Assembly: GCF_905475395.1 (NCBI RefSeq)
Contig: NC_058337.1
Coordinates: forward strand, 117,670,368-117,734,367
DNA length: 64,000 nucleotides
Source of the DNA: Chrysoperla carnea
Taxonomy: Eukaryota; Arthropoda; Insecta; Neuroptera; Chrysopidae
Reading direction: 5' to 3'
Shown here: positions 52,575-62,904 of the stretch, in pieces
Layout of the letters: every line of letters starts with the position of its first letter
How positions within the stretch are numbered: the stretch's first letter is position 1
Notes under the pieces: generated by a model
What the model saw: the letters and a program-made list of their open reading frames with translations, nothing else
Told to the model about the DNA's origin: nothing
The model's database searches: none
Translations under genes and position numbers: made by a program

Positions 52575-55500
52575 TTAATTTTCAATAGTTACAAATCGTT
52601 TATTCTCATCAGACTGTTCACGGTCACCCCAGCCCCAAATTGAAGTCGAGTGCGAGCCATCGCCCGTTCGATTAGTACGTTTTTTTATCATATCATCGGA
52701 AACAGTTTTCAAATCGTAAGCCCAACCAATTTTAGCAAACAGTTTCAATAAAAACGCTGTGGAATTCGCAAGACCACTACTTAATTCACCAGCTCTATAA
52801 TCCCATGGAAATGCATGATGGTAATTATGCCAACCTTCACCCATAGTTAGCAATGCGACAGTTAAAGTTTCATAGCCACTATTGCCGCTGCAAAAATTAA
52901 AAAAAAAAAAGAAAAGATTAATATATTTAAGAAACTTTGATGTTGTTTTTTATTTAAAATGCTAGATAGAGGATCTCTTGGATGGAAAATCCAATACAGC
53001 AGCCAAAAGTTTGTAATACAATAATCCAAAATATATTTTATACCCAAGGCTGTGATTTACTATACCCATGTCATTGGCCACCATGAAATTTGTATGATAT
53101 AGGTACGTGATTTGTCATTGCATTTTTATTTGTATCTAACTATGTTATTTTGTCCAATATTTAGGTACAAGCTGAAATGAGACTGTTCAAGAGAGAGTGT
53201 AAATTTGAGTGCCTATATGTAGACACACATATACATCTTTACTCTCATTCATTCGGTCCCATTTCTCTTTGTATAGATTTAAAGTTACGTACGTGTCATA
53301 TGGTTGGGTACCCCAACGATGGGCCCAACTATTTATCAACAAAAAGAGATGAACTGTAACCATGTAACGCAAACAGACAGCAACAAACCATGCGTTTGTA
53401 AGGCTTTCATCCCAAAAGTACCAAGGAATTATCGTTGGCAAAAAAGCGAATAATAAAAACACCAATTGCAAGTAATATCTAAAAGAAATTAAATTGTTAT
53501 TAATAAAACCTTTTTGTTTTTTTTAATACTTTATCAATTAAAATTATAACGAAATGTAGGTATTTTCTAGATAATAAACAGCTAGTTTATTTAAGTTTCT
53601 AAAATTATCTTTTCTTGTGATATATTATTTTCTTTTCTTTGCTTACTATAAAACAGGTAAGTCTAGGTAACTGTCGAGGAACAAGTTTGGAATCATTTTC
53701 ATCACTATTAACCGAAATGTGAATTTAGAATATTCACGGTTAATTTAAAATGTATATTATTTATGCAAATTGCATATTTTTAAGTTCTTATAAATCAATT
53801 TAGGTTACAAAAATTTCTGACGCTCTAACGAATCGAATGCAGAAAAACGCATTCAAATCTGTCTTTCTGTTCAAATTTTTTGAACTTCATTAGTTTGATT
53901 TTAGTAATAATAACTGTTTCAATTTGAATTTTTAACTTGTTCAATTGCCAAATTGATCTCTAGTTGTAAATCTAAGACTAAGAGTAAAATTCTTTTAATG
54001 CCTTTTAATTGAGTATCAAATATAGAATCACAGTTACCTTATCTGAAATCTTACAAAAGGATCATTTTTCAAATCCGACATATCAATCAATTTTCGTTTA
54101 GCCACTAGTTCTGGATGTGGCTTAACCATTAACCAACCTATATGAGCAAAAAAAAATCCACGTCTCGTATCATGTGGATCAGCGTCTGTGTCACTATATT
54201 TATGATGCATTCGATGATCTAGACACCATATGTAAATGGAGTTCTAATAAAATTCAAAATTCCAAGTTTAGCTTTCACCTTACAGAAACTTTATTTTAGG
54301 ATTTACCTGAAATGCGAGAGTTTGTAAGATCATAAATATTAATTTCAATTGCCATGTCGCTTTATATGAACGATGTGACCATAAACGATGTGTTCCAGCT
54401 GTGGCGCCAAAGAATGCTGCCAAGTGTAAAACAATTGCTAAAAAAAAATTACTTACTTTAAAAATAATTGTGATAAAATTAAAATTTATGTAGAAATATA
54501 CTTAAATATTCTGATTTTGAGTCATAAAAGCTCACTAATTTATTAAATTAAAACAAGTGAAAACAAACAATTGACTGAGTTAATTGTTGAAATACCATGT
54601 ATAGTTAGTGTTGATTTCTTTATCACATTACATATACCAACATGTGACACATACATAACTGATAATCAAGTATAGTACATATTATAAAATTTCCGCCCTA
54701 ATTGTCGCCCTCACGGGTAAACAGTGATGTTTACGAAAAAATGTTTCAAACTAAAGTTTTTTAATTTTTGATAAGGAACATTTTTTTACATTTAAACTTT
54801 TGTTCTATCTCTAACGGTTTACAAGATGGGTCCTACGGACCCAAGTCCCAATTGACCTATGATGCTCATTTACGAACTTGACCTAACTTTTTACGTCCTG
54901 AGTACGCTGTAAAAATTTCAGCTCGATATCTTTTTTCGTTTTTGAGTTATCGTGTCCACAGACGGATACACAAACAAATAATACAATCTTATAAGTGACG
55001 TATATGTTTGAAATAAACAATGTTGTTGCTATGCAAATAATTGATACTATGTGTTATATATATATAACATATCAATTATGTTCTGAACTAATTTGCGCTG
55101 TCAAGGGTAAACAATAATCTTTACAAAAAAATGTTTCAAACAAAAGTTGTTTATTTTTTTGTAAGAAACATTTTTTACATTTAAACTTATATTCTATCTC
55201 TAACGGTTTACAAGATGGGTACTACGGACCCATGACCCAATTGACCCATGTTGCTCATTTACGAACTTGACCTCACTTTTAACGTCCTAAGCACGCTGTA
55301 AAAATTTCAGCTTGATATCTCTTTTCGTTTTTGAGTAACCGTGACCACAGACGGACGGACGGACGGACGGACGGCCGGACGGACGGACGGACAACCGGAA
55401 ATGGATTAATTAGGTGATTTTATGAACACCTATACCAATTTTTTTTTGTAGCATCAATATTTTTAGGCGTTACAAACTTGGGACTAAACTTATAATACTA

Positions 55501-56039
55501 TGTATATTTCATATATACATGGTATAATTATTACTCTGTAATTTTTAATCTCATGTGATATATGACCTAAATCACGAGCTGTCATGATGTGACATCCCAT
55601 AGGCAAAAATAATACCCACGAAAATGAATTTTTAAATGGGTAACAAAACTAAAATTTAACTTAACGATCATTACATATAGGAGACAAACGCATCAAGTTA
55701 TTCACGCAAAAACAGGTCTCAATCTCATTTTAGTAAGACACAAAAATCAATCCAAGATTTGACATATCAATTCCTCTAACTTATATATCCAAAATTGTAT
55801 CCTTACTTACCGAAAACGTTTGTTAACAGTTTTGCTGATGTAAATGATAAATATATTCCATAACTTGCTTGAATATGGAATACAGTAAGAAACAGAATAA
55901 ATAGCCAATTATATTCGTATTTTCTCTTTCGGAGTGGTGGATTAGTCTTAGTTTTCTCTTTCAATAATTTCCGATGGAGTAATTCTTCATACTCATTTTC
56001 ATATAGAACGGATTCAACATTAGTTGGATTAGGAGACAT
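52575..56039 (-). CDS. Acyl-CoA desaturase, insect delta-9-like (gene A of a tandem pair), five coding exons
   Basis: Exons on the minus strand: 56039-55811, 54437-54307, 54243-54038, 53478-53293, 52887-52575. All introns are GT-AG and the reading frame is open throughout, giving 354 residues, a normal length for the family. Histidine boxes are HRLWSH (93-98), HRMHH (130-134) and GEGWHNYHH (267-275). NSWAH (238-242) supplies the Asn and the ninth His, so all metal ligands known from mouse SCD1 are present. Hydrophobic membrane segments lie near residues 45-65, 78-92, 190-208 and 218-238. There is no signal peptide. The known family role is desaturation of saturated acyl-CoA in the ER with cytochrome b5; delta-9 regiochemistry is inferred. 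The ATG has an AAAA upstream context. Odd points: Leu128 replaces the Arg usual in the W-x-R-D-H motif, Lys161-Pro162 replaces the usual basic pair, and the signature tetrapeptide reads SGYE. Introns are 1373, 63, 559 and 405 bp. Confidence 0.94.
54551..54975 (-). repeat. Dispersed repeat R1, copy 7, in gene A intron 1
   Basis: It begins with the reverse-complement tail (ACAAGTGAAAACAAACAATT) and runs to GTCCACAGACGGATACAC, where the core stops. The head part is missing. Confidence 0.85.
55080..55530 (-). repeat. Dispersed repeat R1, copy 8, in gene A intron 1
   Basis: It lacks the tail, starting at AATTTGCGCTGTCAAGGG, and continues through the core (GGAC units, 55357-55392) to the head ending TATACATGGTATA. 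With copy 7 it forms a broken direct pair. Confidence 0.87.
55357..55392. repeat. (GGAC)n microsatellite inside R1 copy 8
   Basis: About eight GGAC units with one GGCC variant, the longest GGAC/GTCC core among the R1 copies. Confidence 0.8.
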
Positions 56040-56614
56040 TTTTATAATTAAATTTTCTGCTTTAAATTTCTAAAATTTAGTCCACTTAATCCACATGACA
56101 CATTTTTTTACAGATTCTGTTGAGAACTGACGACAAAAAGATAATAATTTATGAAATATTTATTAAATTTTCAAATAATCGTTGAATTTTCTAAAAAACA
56201 AACGTCCTCTAAAATTAATTTTTATTTTATAAAATAGTTAAAGTCATACCTATGTTGCCAGTCTTGTTAATTTACAAACACAAAATTTTCCGCATACAAT
56301 ATGCACTGAAAATGATTGCTCACACGTGGAAACATAAAAATCATTATATACTCTGAACACTGAATGTGGCTTCTATATAAAAATACTAGCTGATTCACGC
56401 CCGCTTCGCTGGGCACACTAACCATTTGGATGGGAATCTATACTTCTTTTATTAACGAAATGTTTAATTTCGATTTAATATTTATTGTAAATTTTTATAA
56501 TTATTAATTTGAAAATATAACGGCAGTCAGTAAATACATAGCATTCCACATCATCTATGAGGTACTGTGTATTGGGATGCGTTCCCGTTATTTATTGTGG
56601 CGGGATCCACAGTA
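56040..56614. promoter_or_regulatory. 5' flank of desaturase gene A (presumed promoter region)
   Basis: This sequence lies immediately upstream of the gene A ATG. No clear TATA box and initiator pair can be chosen in such A/T-rich DNA. At 56388-56415 it contains AGCTGATTCACGCCCGCTTC followed by GCTGGGC, an end motif similar to repeat R4, so a mobile element lies within 400 bp of the start codon. Confidence 0.3.
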
Positions 56615-57332
56615 GGCGTTGTAAGAATGCGGTTTATAGCGATGTTTGAAATAATCGTACTTCTCAAACGTTATAGCTGCTTTTTGTGCCCATGAGAAAT
56701 ATTTATTGGGAACGTTTCCTGATGGGTTTTAAAAAGAACGACCAAAAGCCATTATTGGTATCTCTTATGAAAACATTTGGGATTCTTTTCTTAGTGTAGA
56801 CCAATTTATTCAAGGAATCAAATGAGACTGATTATAGAAAGTTTACGCTCTGTTAGAAAATCTCTTTTAATGTTTTTGCCCAATCGTTTGTATGGAGAAA
56901 TAACAAATTTGTGTTATTGAAAAAGGAAAATTAATGTTTTTTAACATAATTCGACTATGGTTCTTACAGATCAAATTATCAACTTCATGGTATTATTGCG
57001 TTGTTCGTTATTATCACCTAAACTTCAGCTCCATGAGAAAATACGGTGAAAACAATCCTCTTAGTACTAATCGGCCAAGTTATGACAGATATGATCATAG
57101 ATATCATCGTAGGCTGCTATCCAAGATCCTGATGTTTTAATTAAATTTTGCAACGGGTTTTCCGATTTTTAATTAATTTTAAATCAACATAAACTCATTT
57201 AAATATTGCAATGTGTATTTACTTATTATATGTTAATCAATTGTTAGAAAACATTTTCCGCTTATTAATGCAATATCCATTATAATTTTATTATAATTCC
57301 AGAAGAACACAACAAATACGCACGAACTATGA
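56615..57332. repeat. Upstream repeat block U, copy near gene A
   Basis: It shares with 62905-63685 the segments GGCGTTGTAAG, GAAATATTTATTGGGA, TTTATTCAAGGAATCAAATG, CTCTGTTAGAAAATCTCTTT, TCGGCCAAGTTATGACA and ATCCAAGATCCTGATGTTTT, in the same order and orientation. A central ~150 bp differs. It lies between the gene B 3' end and the gene A 5' end. Confidence 0.85.
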
Positions 57333-57412
57333 TACTGAACAATTTAAAAAAATTCATAAAACAAATTTTTAGTTTTCTGTTTTATCGATTAACACATTAG
57401 TCAACAAATATA

Positions 57413-57425
57413 TTTATTTTTTATT
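57413..57425 (-). promoter_or_regulatory. Candidate polyadenylation signals of desaturase gene B
   Basis: Two AATAAA hexamers on the minus strand (57425-57420 and 57418-57413) begin 16 and 23 nt after the stop codon. The first would imply a very short 3' UTR, so the second or a later signal may be the one used. Chance matches are frequent in DNA this A/T-rich. Confidence 0.35.
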
Positions 57426-57440
57426 TACAATTGCAACTTG

Positions 57441-60400
57441 TTATAGCTGTTTTTTATATTCAATTTTTACAAAACTTTTATTGTCATCAGATTGCTCGTG
57501 ATCACCCCAACCCCAAATACCTGTTGAATGTGAACCATCACCTGTTCGGTTAATACGCTTCCGAATCATATCATCAGATACAGTTTTCAAATCGTAAGCC
57601 CAACCAATTTTAGCAAATAGTTGCAATAATATCATCGTTGGATTCACAAGGTAACCACATAATTCGCTGGCTCTATAATCCCACGGAAAAGTGTGATGAA
57701 AATTATGCCAACCCTCACCCACAGTCATTAATGAGGAAAAAAAACTTTCGCGTCCACTGCTACGCCTAGAAAATTATTAAAATCATCAATACAAAGTCAG
57801 TAATTTTGAATGGTAAAAGATACGTACGTGTCATATGGTTGGGTGCCCCAAATATGTGCCCAACTGTTTACTAACCATACTGCGTTTAGTGTCAATATAT
57901 AACGGGAACATACACAAATAAACCATGAATTTTTAAAGGTTTCATTCCAAAAGAACCAAGGGACTATTGTTGGTAAAAGAAAGCACAATAAGAACAACAA
58001 TTGGTAGTAATATCTAAAATAAAAGAAAATAAATAATTCGAAAAAGAATTCAGGCCGATCCTAGCTAAATTATTTAATTCTATGCTTGTTGGCCGAGTAT
58101 ATTACTATACTGGGTGTTCCAAACCACCCGTCCAGGCTGATTATTCTGAATAGTTTTTAAAAAAAATTGAAATGAAAAAACACGTATCAAATATTTTTTG
58201 AAACTCTATCTAACCATACCAAAAACACCCTCCACCCTCAACCCCTGTTAGGGGTAGGGGGTGTAACTTGAAAAAATCAAATGGAAACCCCTATTTTTTT
58301 CTGCAGATTTGGATTCTTCAGAAGAAAAGACAAACATTTTGTCTAAAAAATTTTTCCCGATTTTCGGTAGATCGCGCTACAATCGACAAAAATCGTTCTT
58401 TTAGATTTGGCATAAGAATTGCGCCGTTCAACGACAAAAATCAAAACGAAAAAGTAAAAAAAAATAAAAACACAAACACACAGAACCAAATCAAAAACAA
58501 AACAAAAGCAACACAAAAGTTAGAAATTCAACGAAAATAAAAGAGAAGCGAAAATGTCGAATTGCGGTAATTGAGGTAAACCACTAGACAATTGGGAGGA
58601 TACTAAATAAAGCTCTTAGAAAGAATTAGATATGAATCATTTTAGATTTAATTTTTTTTCAGACTTTCCAAAATAAAAAAAATAATTTTTCTAAATCATA
58701 ATAAAATATGAAAAACAAAACAGAATAGTCTTTTCTTCAAAAAAACAAAAACAAAATTGAAAATAACTATTCTCGACTCAAAAAACTTTTCTCGCCTTCA
58801 CTTGAACTGCAATTCTAATGCCAAATCTAAAAGAACGATTTTTGTCGATTGTAGCGTGATCTACCGAAAATCGGGAAAAATTTCTTAGACAAAATGTTTG
58901 TCTTTTCTTCTGAAGAATTCAAATCTGCAGAAAAAAATAGGGGTTACCCTTTGATTTTTTCAAGTTACACCCCCTACCCCTAACAGGGGTTGAGGGTGGA
59001 GGGTGTTTTTGGTATGGTTAGATAGAGTTTCAAAAAATATTTGATACGTGTTTTTTCGTTTCAATTTTTTTTAAAAACTATTCAGAATAATCAGCCTGGA
59101 CGGGTGGTCTGGAACACCCAGTATAATATAAATGTGAAAGTCAGGATGTTTGTTTGTTACGCTTTCACGCAAAAACTACTGAATCGATTTGAATGAAACT
59201 GTTACTCATACATCAGAATAACACATGAGCTATAATTTATAAAGATATATATATATATATATTTTTTTTTTAATTAAATTAAATCTGACATTTTACTGCT
59301 CCATCTATGATCATCGTTTTGAACCATAAATTAAAGATTTGTATAAAAATTTAAAATAGTACATGTAAAACTATTCATGGCCACCTTTCCTGATATACTC
59401 CGAAACCAATAATGACTAATTCACACTGAAAAAAATTGTGCATATATTTTAGTTGTGTAAATCAATCCCTTCAAGTGTTGTGGAAAGGGGATAAGTAAAA
59501 TCAAGATAAGTGGAGGCTATAAAGCGGTGGTTTTTACTTTTAAATCAGTAAAGCGAGCGGGTATCAAGCTACGAATATAGTCCAAAGAAGTTACTAAAAT
59601 ATACGAAGAATATGTGGTTAATGATCCTATCAACCACAAAGGCCATAATTACGATGGTGGTTATGAAGCCATGGATAATGTCTTGGTCCTGAAAACAATC
59701 ATTGATACATCGCTTAGTATACCTATACATTATAAACTTCAAAAAAGTCTTTGATAACATAGACATTCAGTAATTGTGGCTTAAATTCGGTACTATTGAA
59801 ATTGAGATTTATAAACTTAGTTACCTTATTTGAAATTTTAGTAATGGATCATTTTTTAAATCAGAAAAGTCAATCAATTTTATTTTTTCCACATACTGTG
59901 GATGTCTTTCAACCAGTATCCAACCTATATGCGAATAAAATACCCCACGTCTGGAATTGTGTGGATCAGCATCTGTGTCAGTATATTTATGGTGTATTCG
60001 ATGATCTCGACACCATCGATATACCGAACCCTAAGAAATGATGAAAATGAATTTTACGTATCCACCAGTCATTTAAAAAAACGATCTTGATCTCTCATAA
60101 TTTGGATCACAATTTTTTTTCCTAGGATTTTATAGGAATACTTCATAAAAGTACAAAAATCCGTCAAACTTGGCGGTGATTTCTTCCCCCGCTCCCTCAA
60201 GTAAACAGTGTTTTACCTCTTCAATGCAGAGGGAAAAAAAAATTTTTTTTTTTTGTGTTGAATTTTAATTGTTTTTAAGAAAATTAAGATTAAGAATTTT
60301 AATTGTTTTCCAGAAGAGTAAAAAATGATATTTTGATAGATGCCATAGGTTTCGATAAATGTACCAATAATGCGTTTTTGGAATAAAATACTTGGGCATT

Positions 60401-62003
60401 GGGGGGGGGGGTTGTATCAAACAATCACCCAACTTGAGTACATTTTGTAATTCTATCTTTATGGAAAAAAAATTGTTTCCAAATTTTTGAGATGTTTCCA
60501 CAAAATGACTGGTCTATTGACAAAAATTGATTATGTAATTTACCTGAAATGAAAGAGTCTGACAAATCACTAGTATTAATTTTAACTGCCAAGTAGCTTT
60601 ATATGCACGATGTGACCATAAACGATGTGCTCCAGCTGTAATGGCAAATAATGCTACAAAATGTAAAGCAGTTCCTGAAAATTTTAAAGCAATTTATTGA
60701 ATTAAAATTCACTTTTATCAAAACTTAATGTGTAGTACCTCGAGTCATTTGAGCTTTGGATCATTTTCGTTTCTTGATATATATTAGTTACTATGACACA
60801 GCAACTATATGAAGACAAAATTCACAGGAAAATGGAAATTAAGTTTTTAGTCTTAAAATAAAAACTTTTACTACTTTAATATCATTTATCATTCAATTAT
60901 TTTCTTTTTTGCCAACGGTTACCGTATTAGCATTTTATAAGTAGAAAACAAGTCTTATTTAGCCTGAATCAATAAAGAAACCAGATGGAGCTTTTACTGG
61001 ATTTCTATGGAAGAAGATTCATATACGAGAACCTAATAACTAAGATAAATTAGGGTTTTCAATGTTTCGTACACAATCATTGATGCTCTGCCTTTGAATA
61101 GGCTGTAAGGATTACATGCTGAAGCCAGCGTTTTCAAGAAAAATTGGTTGGAGGACTCTTGAAATAATAATTTACGATTCATGGTACATTATGATCATTT
61201 ACCACGAGAAGATGAAACTATTTTCATTGATTCAATGATTCATAGCTAAATTATTATCATAATAAAATCATCGAAAAAAATGATAGAAGACGCCTCCCGG
61301 CACTTACCTCGGGACACCGATTGCAAAAAGCATGCATGTCATCCTGAACTTTAGAAGCAAAGTTTAAATATTTGCATGTCATGTTTAAGAAAAGATAAAA
61401 CAAATTTTGTTTTAAGATTTCGGACTAAATTGTTAACCGTATGAAATACAAGTTTGCAGAGAATTTTAGGAACAAAATTGAAAATCGATTGCCAAAATGT
61501 CAATTTTGAAACTTAAAACTTTTAAAGCTTAAAATTTCGGGCAAACAAAATTAGTTAATAGTGTTCTTAACAGGATTTGGCTTAGTCATTGTTCACGTAA
61601 AATCAATATTTAGCTTTCTATAATTTATAATTTATTCCTTCTAAAATTTTGGGATATGACCATTCCTGTTGGAATTTGAATGGTGAAATTCAATTGAGGG
61701 GAAGCCTCCAGCTCCCATACCTATTAATGTTAACCATAATCCTAGGTACTACACTCTCTCTTACTAATATGACTTACCAAAAATAGTTGTTAATAATTTA
61801 GCTGATGTAAATGATAAATATATTCCATAAACTGCTTGAATATGGAATAAACTTAAATATACAATAAAACCCCACCGATATTTGTATTTTCGTTCTTCAG
61901 GAAGTTCAATATCAGTTTCCTCTTTCGACAAGTTACTACGAAATATTTTTTCATATTCATTTTCATTTAATACATATTCAACTTGGGTTGAATTCGGTGA
62001 CAT
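57441..62003 (-). CDS. Acyl-CoA desaturase, insect delta-9-like (gene B of a tandem pair), five coding exons
   Basis: Exons on the minus strand: 62003-61778, 60674-60544, 60030-59825, 58013-57828, 57765-57441. Joining at GT-AG sites gives an open frame of 357 residues. Boxes are HRLWSH (92-97), HRIHH (129-133), NSWAH (237-241) and GEGWHNFHH (266-274), so the nine His and one Asn metal ligands are intact. Exons 2, 3 and 4 have the same lengths as in gene A (131, 206, 186 nt), and intron phases match (1, 0, 2, 2). The gene lies about 1.4 kb upstream of gene A in the same direction, which points to tandem duplication. The usual W-x-R-D-H arginine is kept (Arg127), but the CoA-side basic pair reads Glu160-Arg161 and the signature tetrapeptide reads SGRE. 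Intron 3 (1811 bp) carries a foldback element and another repeat; intron 4 is only 62 bp. The ATG context is ACAAA. Expected role: ER fatty acyl-CoA desaturation; the substrate is unknown. Confidence 0.94.
58106..59125. mobile_element. Second foldback element, inside gene B intron 3
   Basis: The left arm (58106-~58425) is the near-perfect reverse complement of the right arm (~58805-59125). The ends read TATACTGGGTGTTCC and GGAACACCCAGTATA. The middle, about 380 bp, is A-rich and non-coding. The terminal TA suggests a TA target duplication of the Tc1/mariner type, which is inference. Its sequence is unrelated to the foldback at 1263-3246. Confidence 0.85.
59126..59570 (+). repeat. Dispersed repeat R4, copy 2, inside gene B intron 3
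   Basis: It starts ATATAAATGTGAAAGTCAGG, then TGTTTGTTTGTTACGCTTTC, GATTTGAATGAAACTGTTAC, CAGAATAACACATGAGCTAT, a TA microsatellite near 59247-59262, and ends GTAAAGCGAGCGGGTATCA. It matches the reverse complement of 8901-9325 and abuts the foldback directly. Confidence 0.65.
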
Positions 62004-62904
62004 TTTGTCTATTTAAAATGTTTAACTTTTAAATGTGGCCAATGGTTTGATTTTAATATAATGTCTATAAAAAAGAACAAACATACATAAATCACAGATT
62101 ATCAAATTTTGAAATATTTTTTTCATTCGAAAATATTTTACAAAATTTACGCCCACCTTTATTTGCCTATAATATTTCTTCAAGCGAATGGCCGGTCACT
62201 ATTTTCAGTTTGAAACCGAAACTAAACGTTTTATTTGATTTAAAAAAAACTCAGGGGATCATAGTTGTATCAATTAAAAAATTAAAAAATGAAGTAGTGA
62301 AGTGAAGTTTGTGTTTTTTGATTTTCCAATCCGTTTTCGAAATATAAAATATAAAGGTGGACACTTTTTGAAAAATGACCATGTAGAAAAAAAGTAAGCG
62401 ATTTATATACCTTTGAGTAAGATTAATTTCCTTTAAATTTTATGATTCATGATAAATAAAAATATGTATTTACCATCTTGATATTAATTTTTTTTTTTTA
62501 ATATGGTGATAGTGTTTTTAAACTAAATCGTTTTTCTTCAGCTCCGTTCCACTATATTTGTATATCCTGTATCATGTAGCCCAGTAGAATTTCACGTATG
62601 CTTTTCTACAGAAAAACTTTTCGTATATTACTTTTAATGAAAATTGAAAATTCACTATACTTGTTCGTCAAAATTGCACTTTTATGCAAATTTAATATTC
62701 AAATTTAATCAATTATCGTTCGAAAATTATAAAAGCTATGTACATAAGGTCGCGGATTTAACTCATTGCATTAAAATATTAATTTATGCTGTAATTGTAT
62801 GACGGACCGCAAAATAGTTATATTTTTATTGCTTTCGTTTCCAAAAACAAATTCTGGAAATGTTTTCGTATATTATTTTAGTATTCGTCATCTTCAGGTA
62901 TTTT
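62004..62904. promoter_or_regulatory. 5' flank of desaturase gene B (presumed promoter region)
   Basis: About 900 bp of A/T-rich DNA separates the gene B ATG from the upstream repeat block. I see no conserved block shared with the gene A flank (56040-56614) beyond the immediate start-codon context, so proximal control regions have diverged. Confidence 0.3.

Larger units (their letters stand above)
54438..55810 (-). other. Intron 1 of desaturase gene A, holding two R1 repeat copies
   Basis: The donor is GTAAGTAAGG at 55810 and the acceptor is a T-run plus AG at 54439-54438. Two R1 copies lie within (54551-54975 and 55080-55530), both in minus orientation like the gene. They make up most of the intron. 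Gene B intron 1, at the same position, lacks them, so they arrived after the duplication. Confidence 0.85.
58014..59824 (-). other. Intron 3 of desaturase gene B, enlarged by a foldback element and a second repeat
   Basis: The donor GTAACT follows exon 3 and the acceptor TTTTAG precedes exon 4. The equivalent intron of gene A is 559 bp; here it is 1811 bp. Most of the excess is the foldback at 58106-59125 and the abutting repeat at about 59126-59570. The transcript would contain a ~320-bp self-pairing stem. Confidence 0.85.

Noticed and set aside
53177..53359. Plus-strand open frame of 60 codons
   Set aside because: It lies antisense to gene A exon 4 and the adjoining intron.
58268..58540. 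90-codon plus-strand frame, Lys/Asn/Gln-rich
   Set aside because: It falls in the foldback arm and A-rich middle of the element in gene B intron 3. Its composition is explained by A-runs.
59796..60090. Plus-strand open frames of 81 and 62 codons
   Set aside because: They lie antisense to gene B exon 3, whose minus-strand reading has histidine box 2 and proper splice sites.
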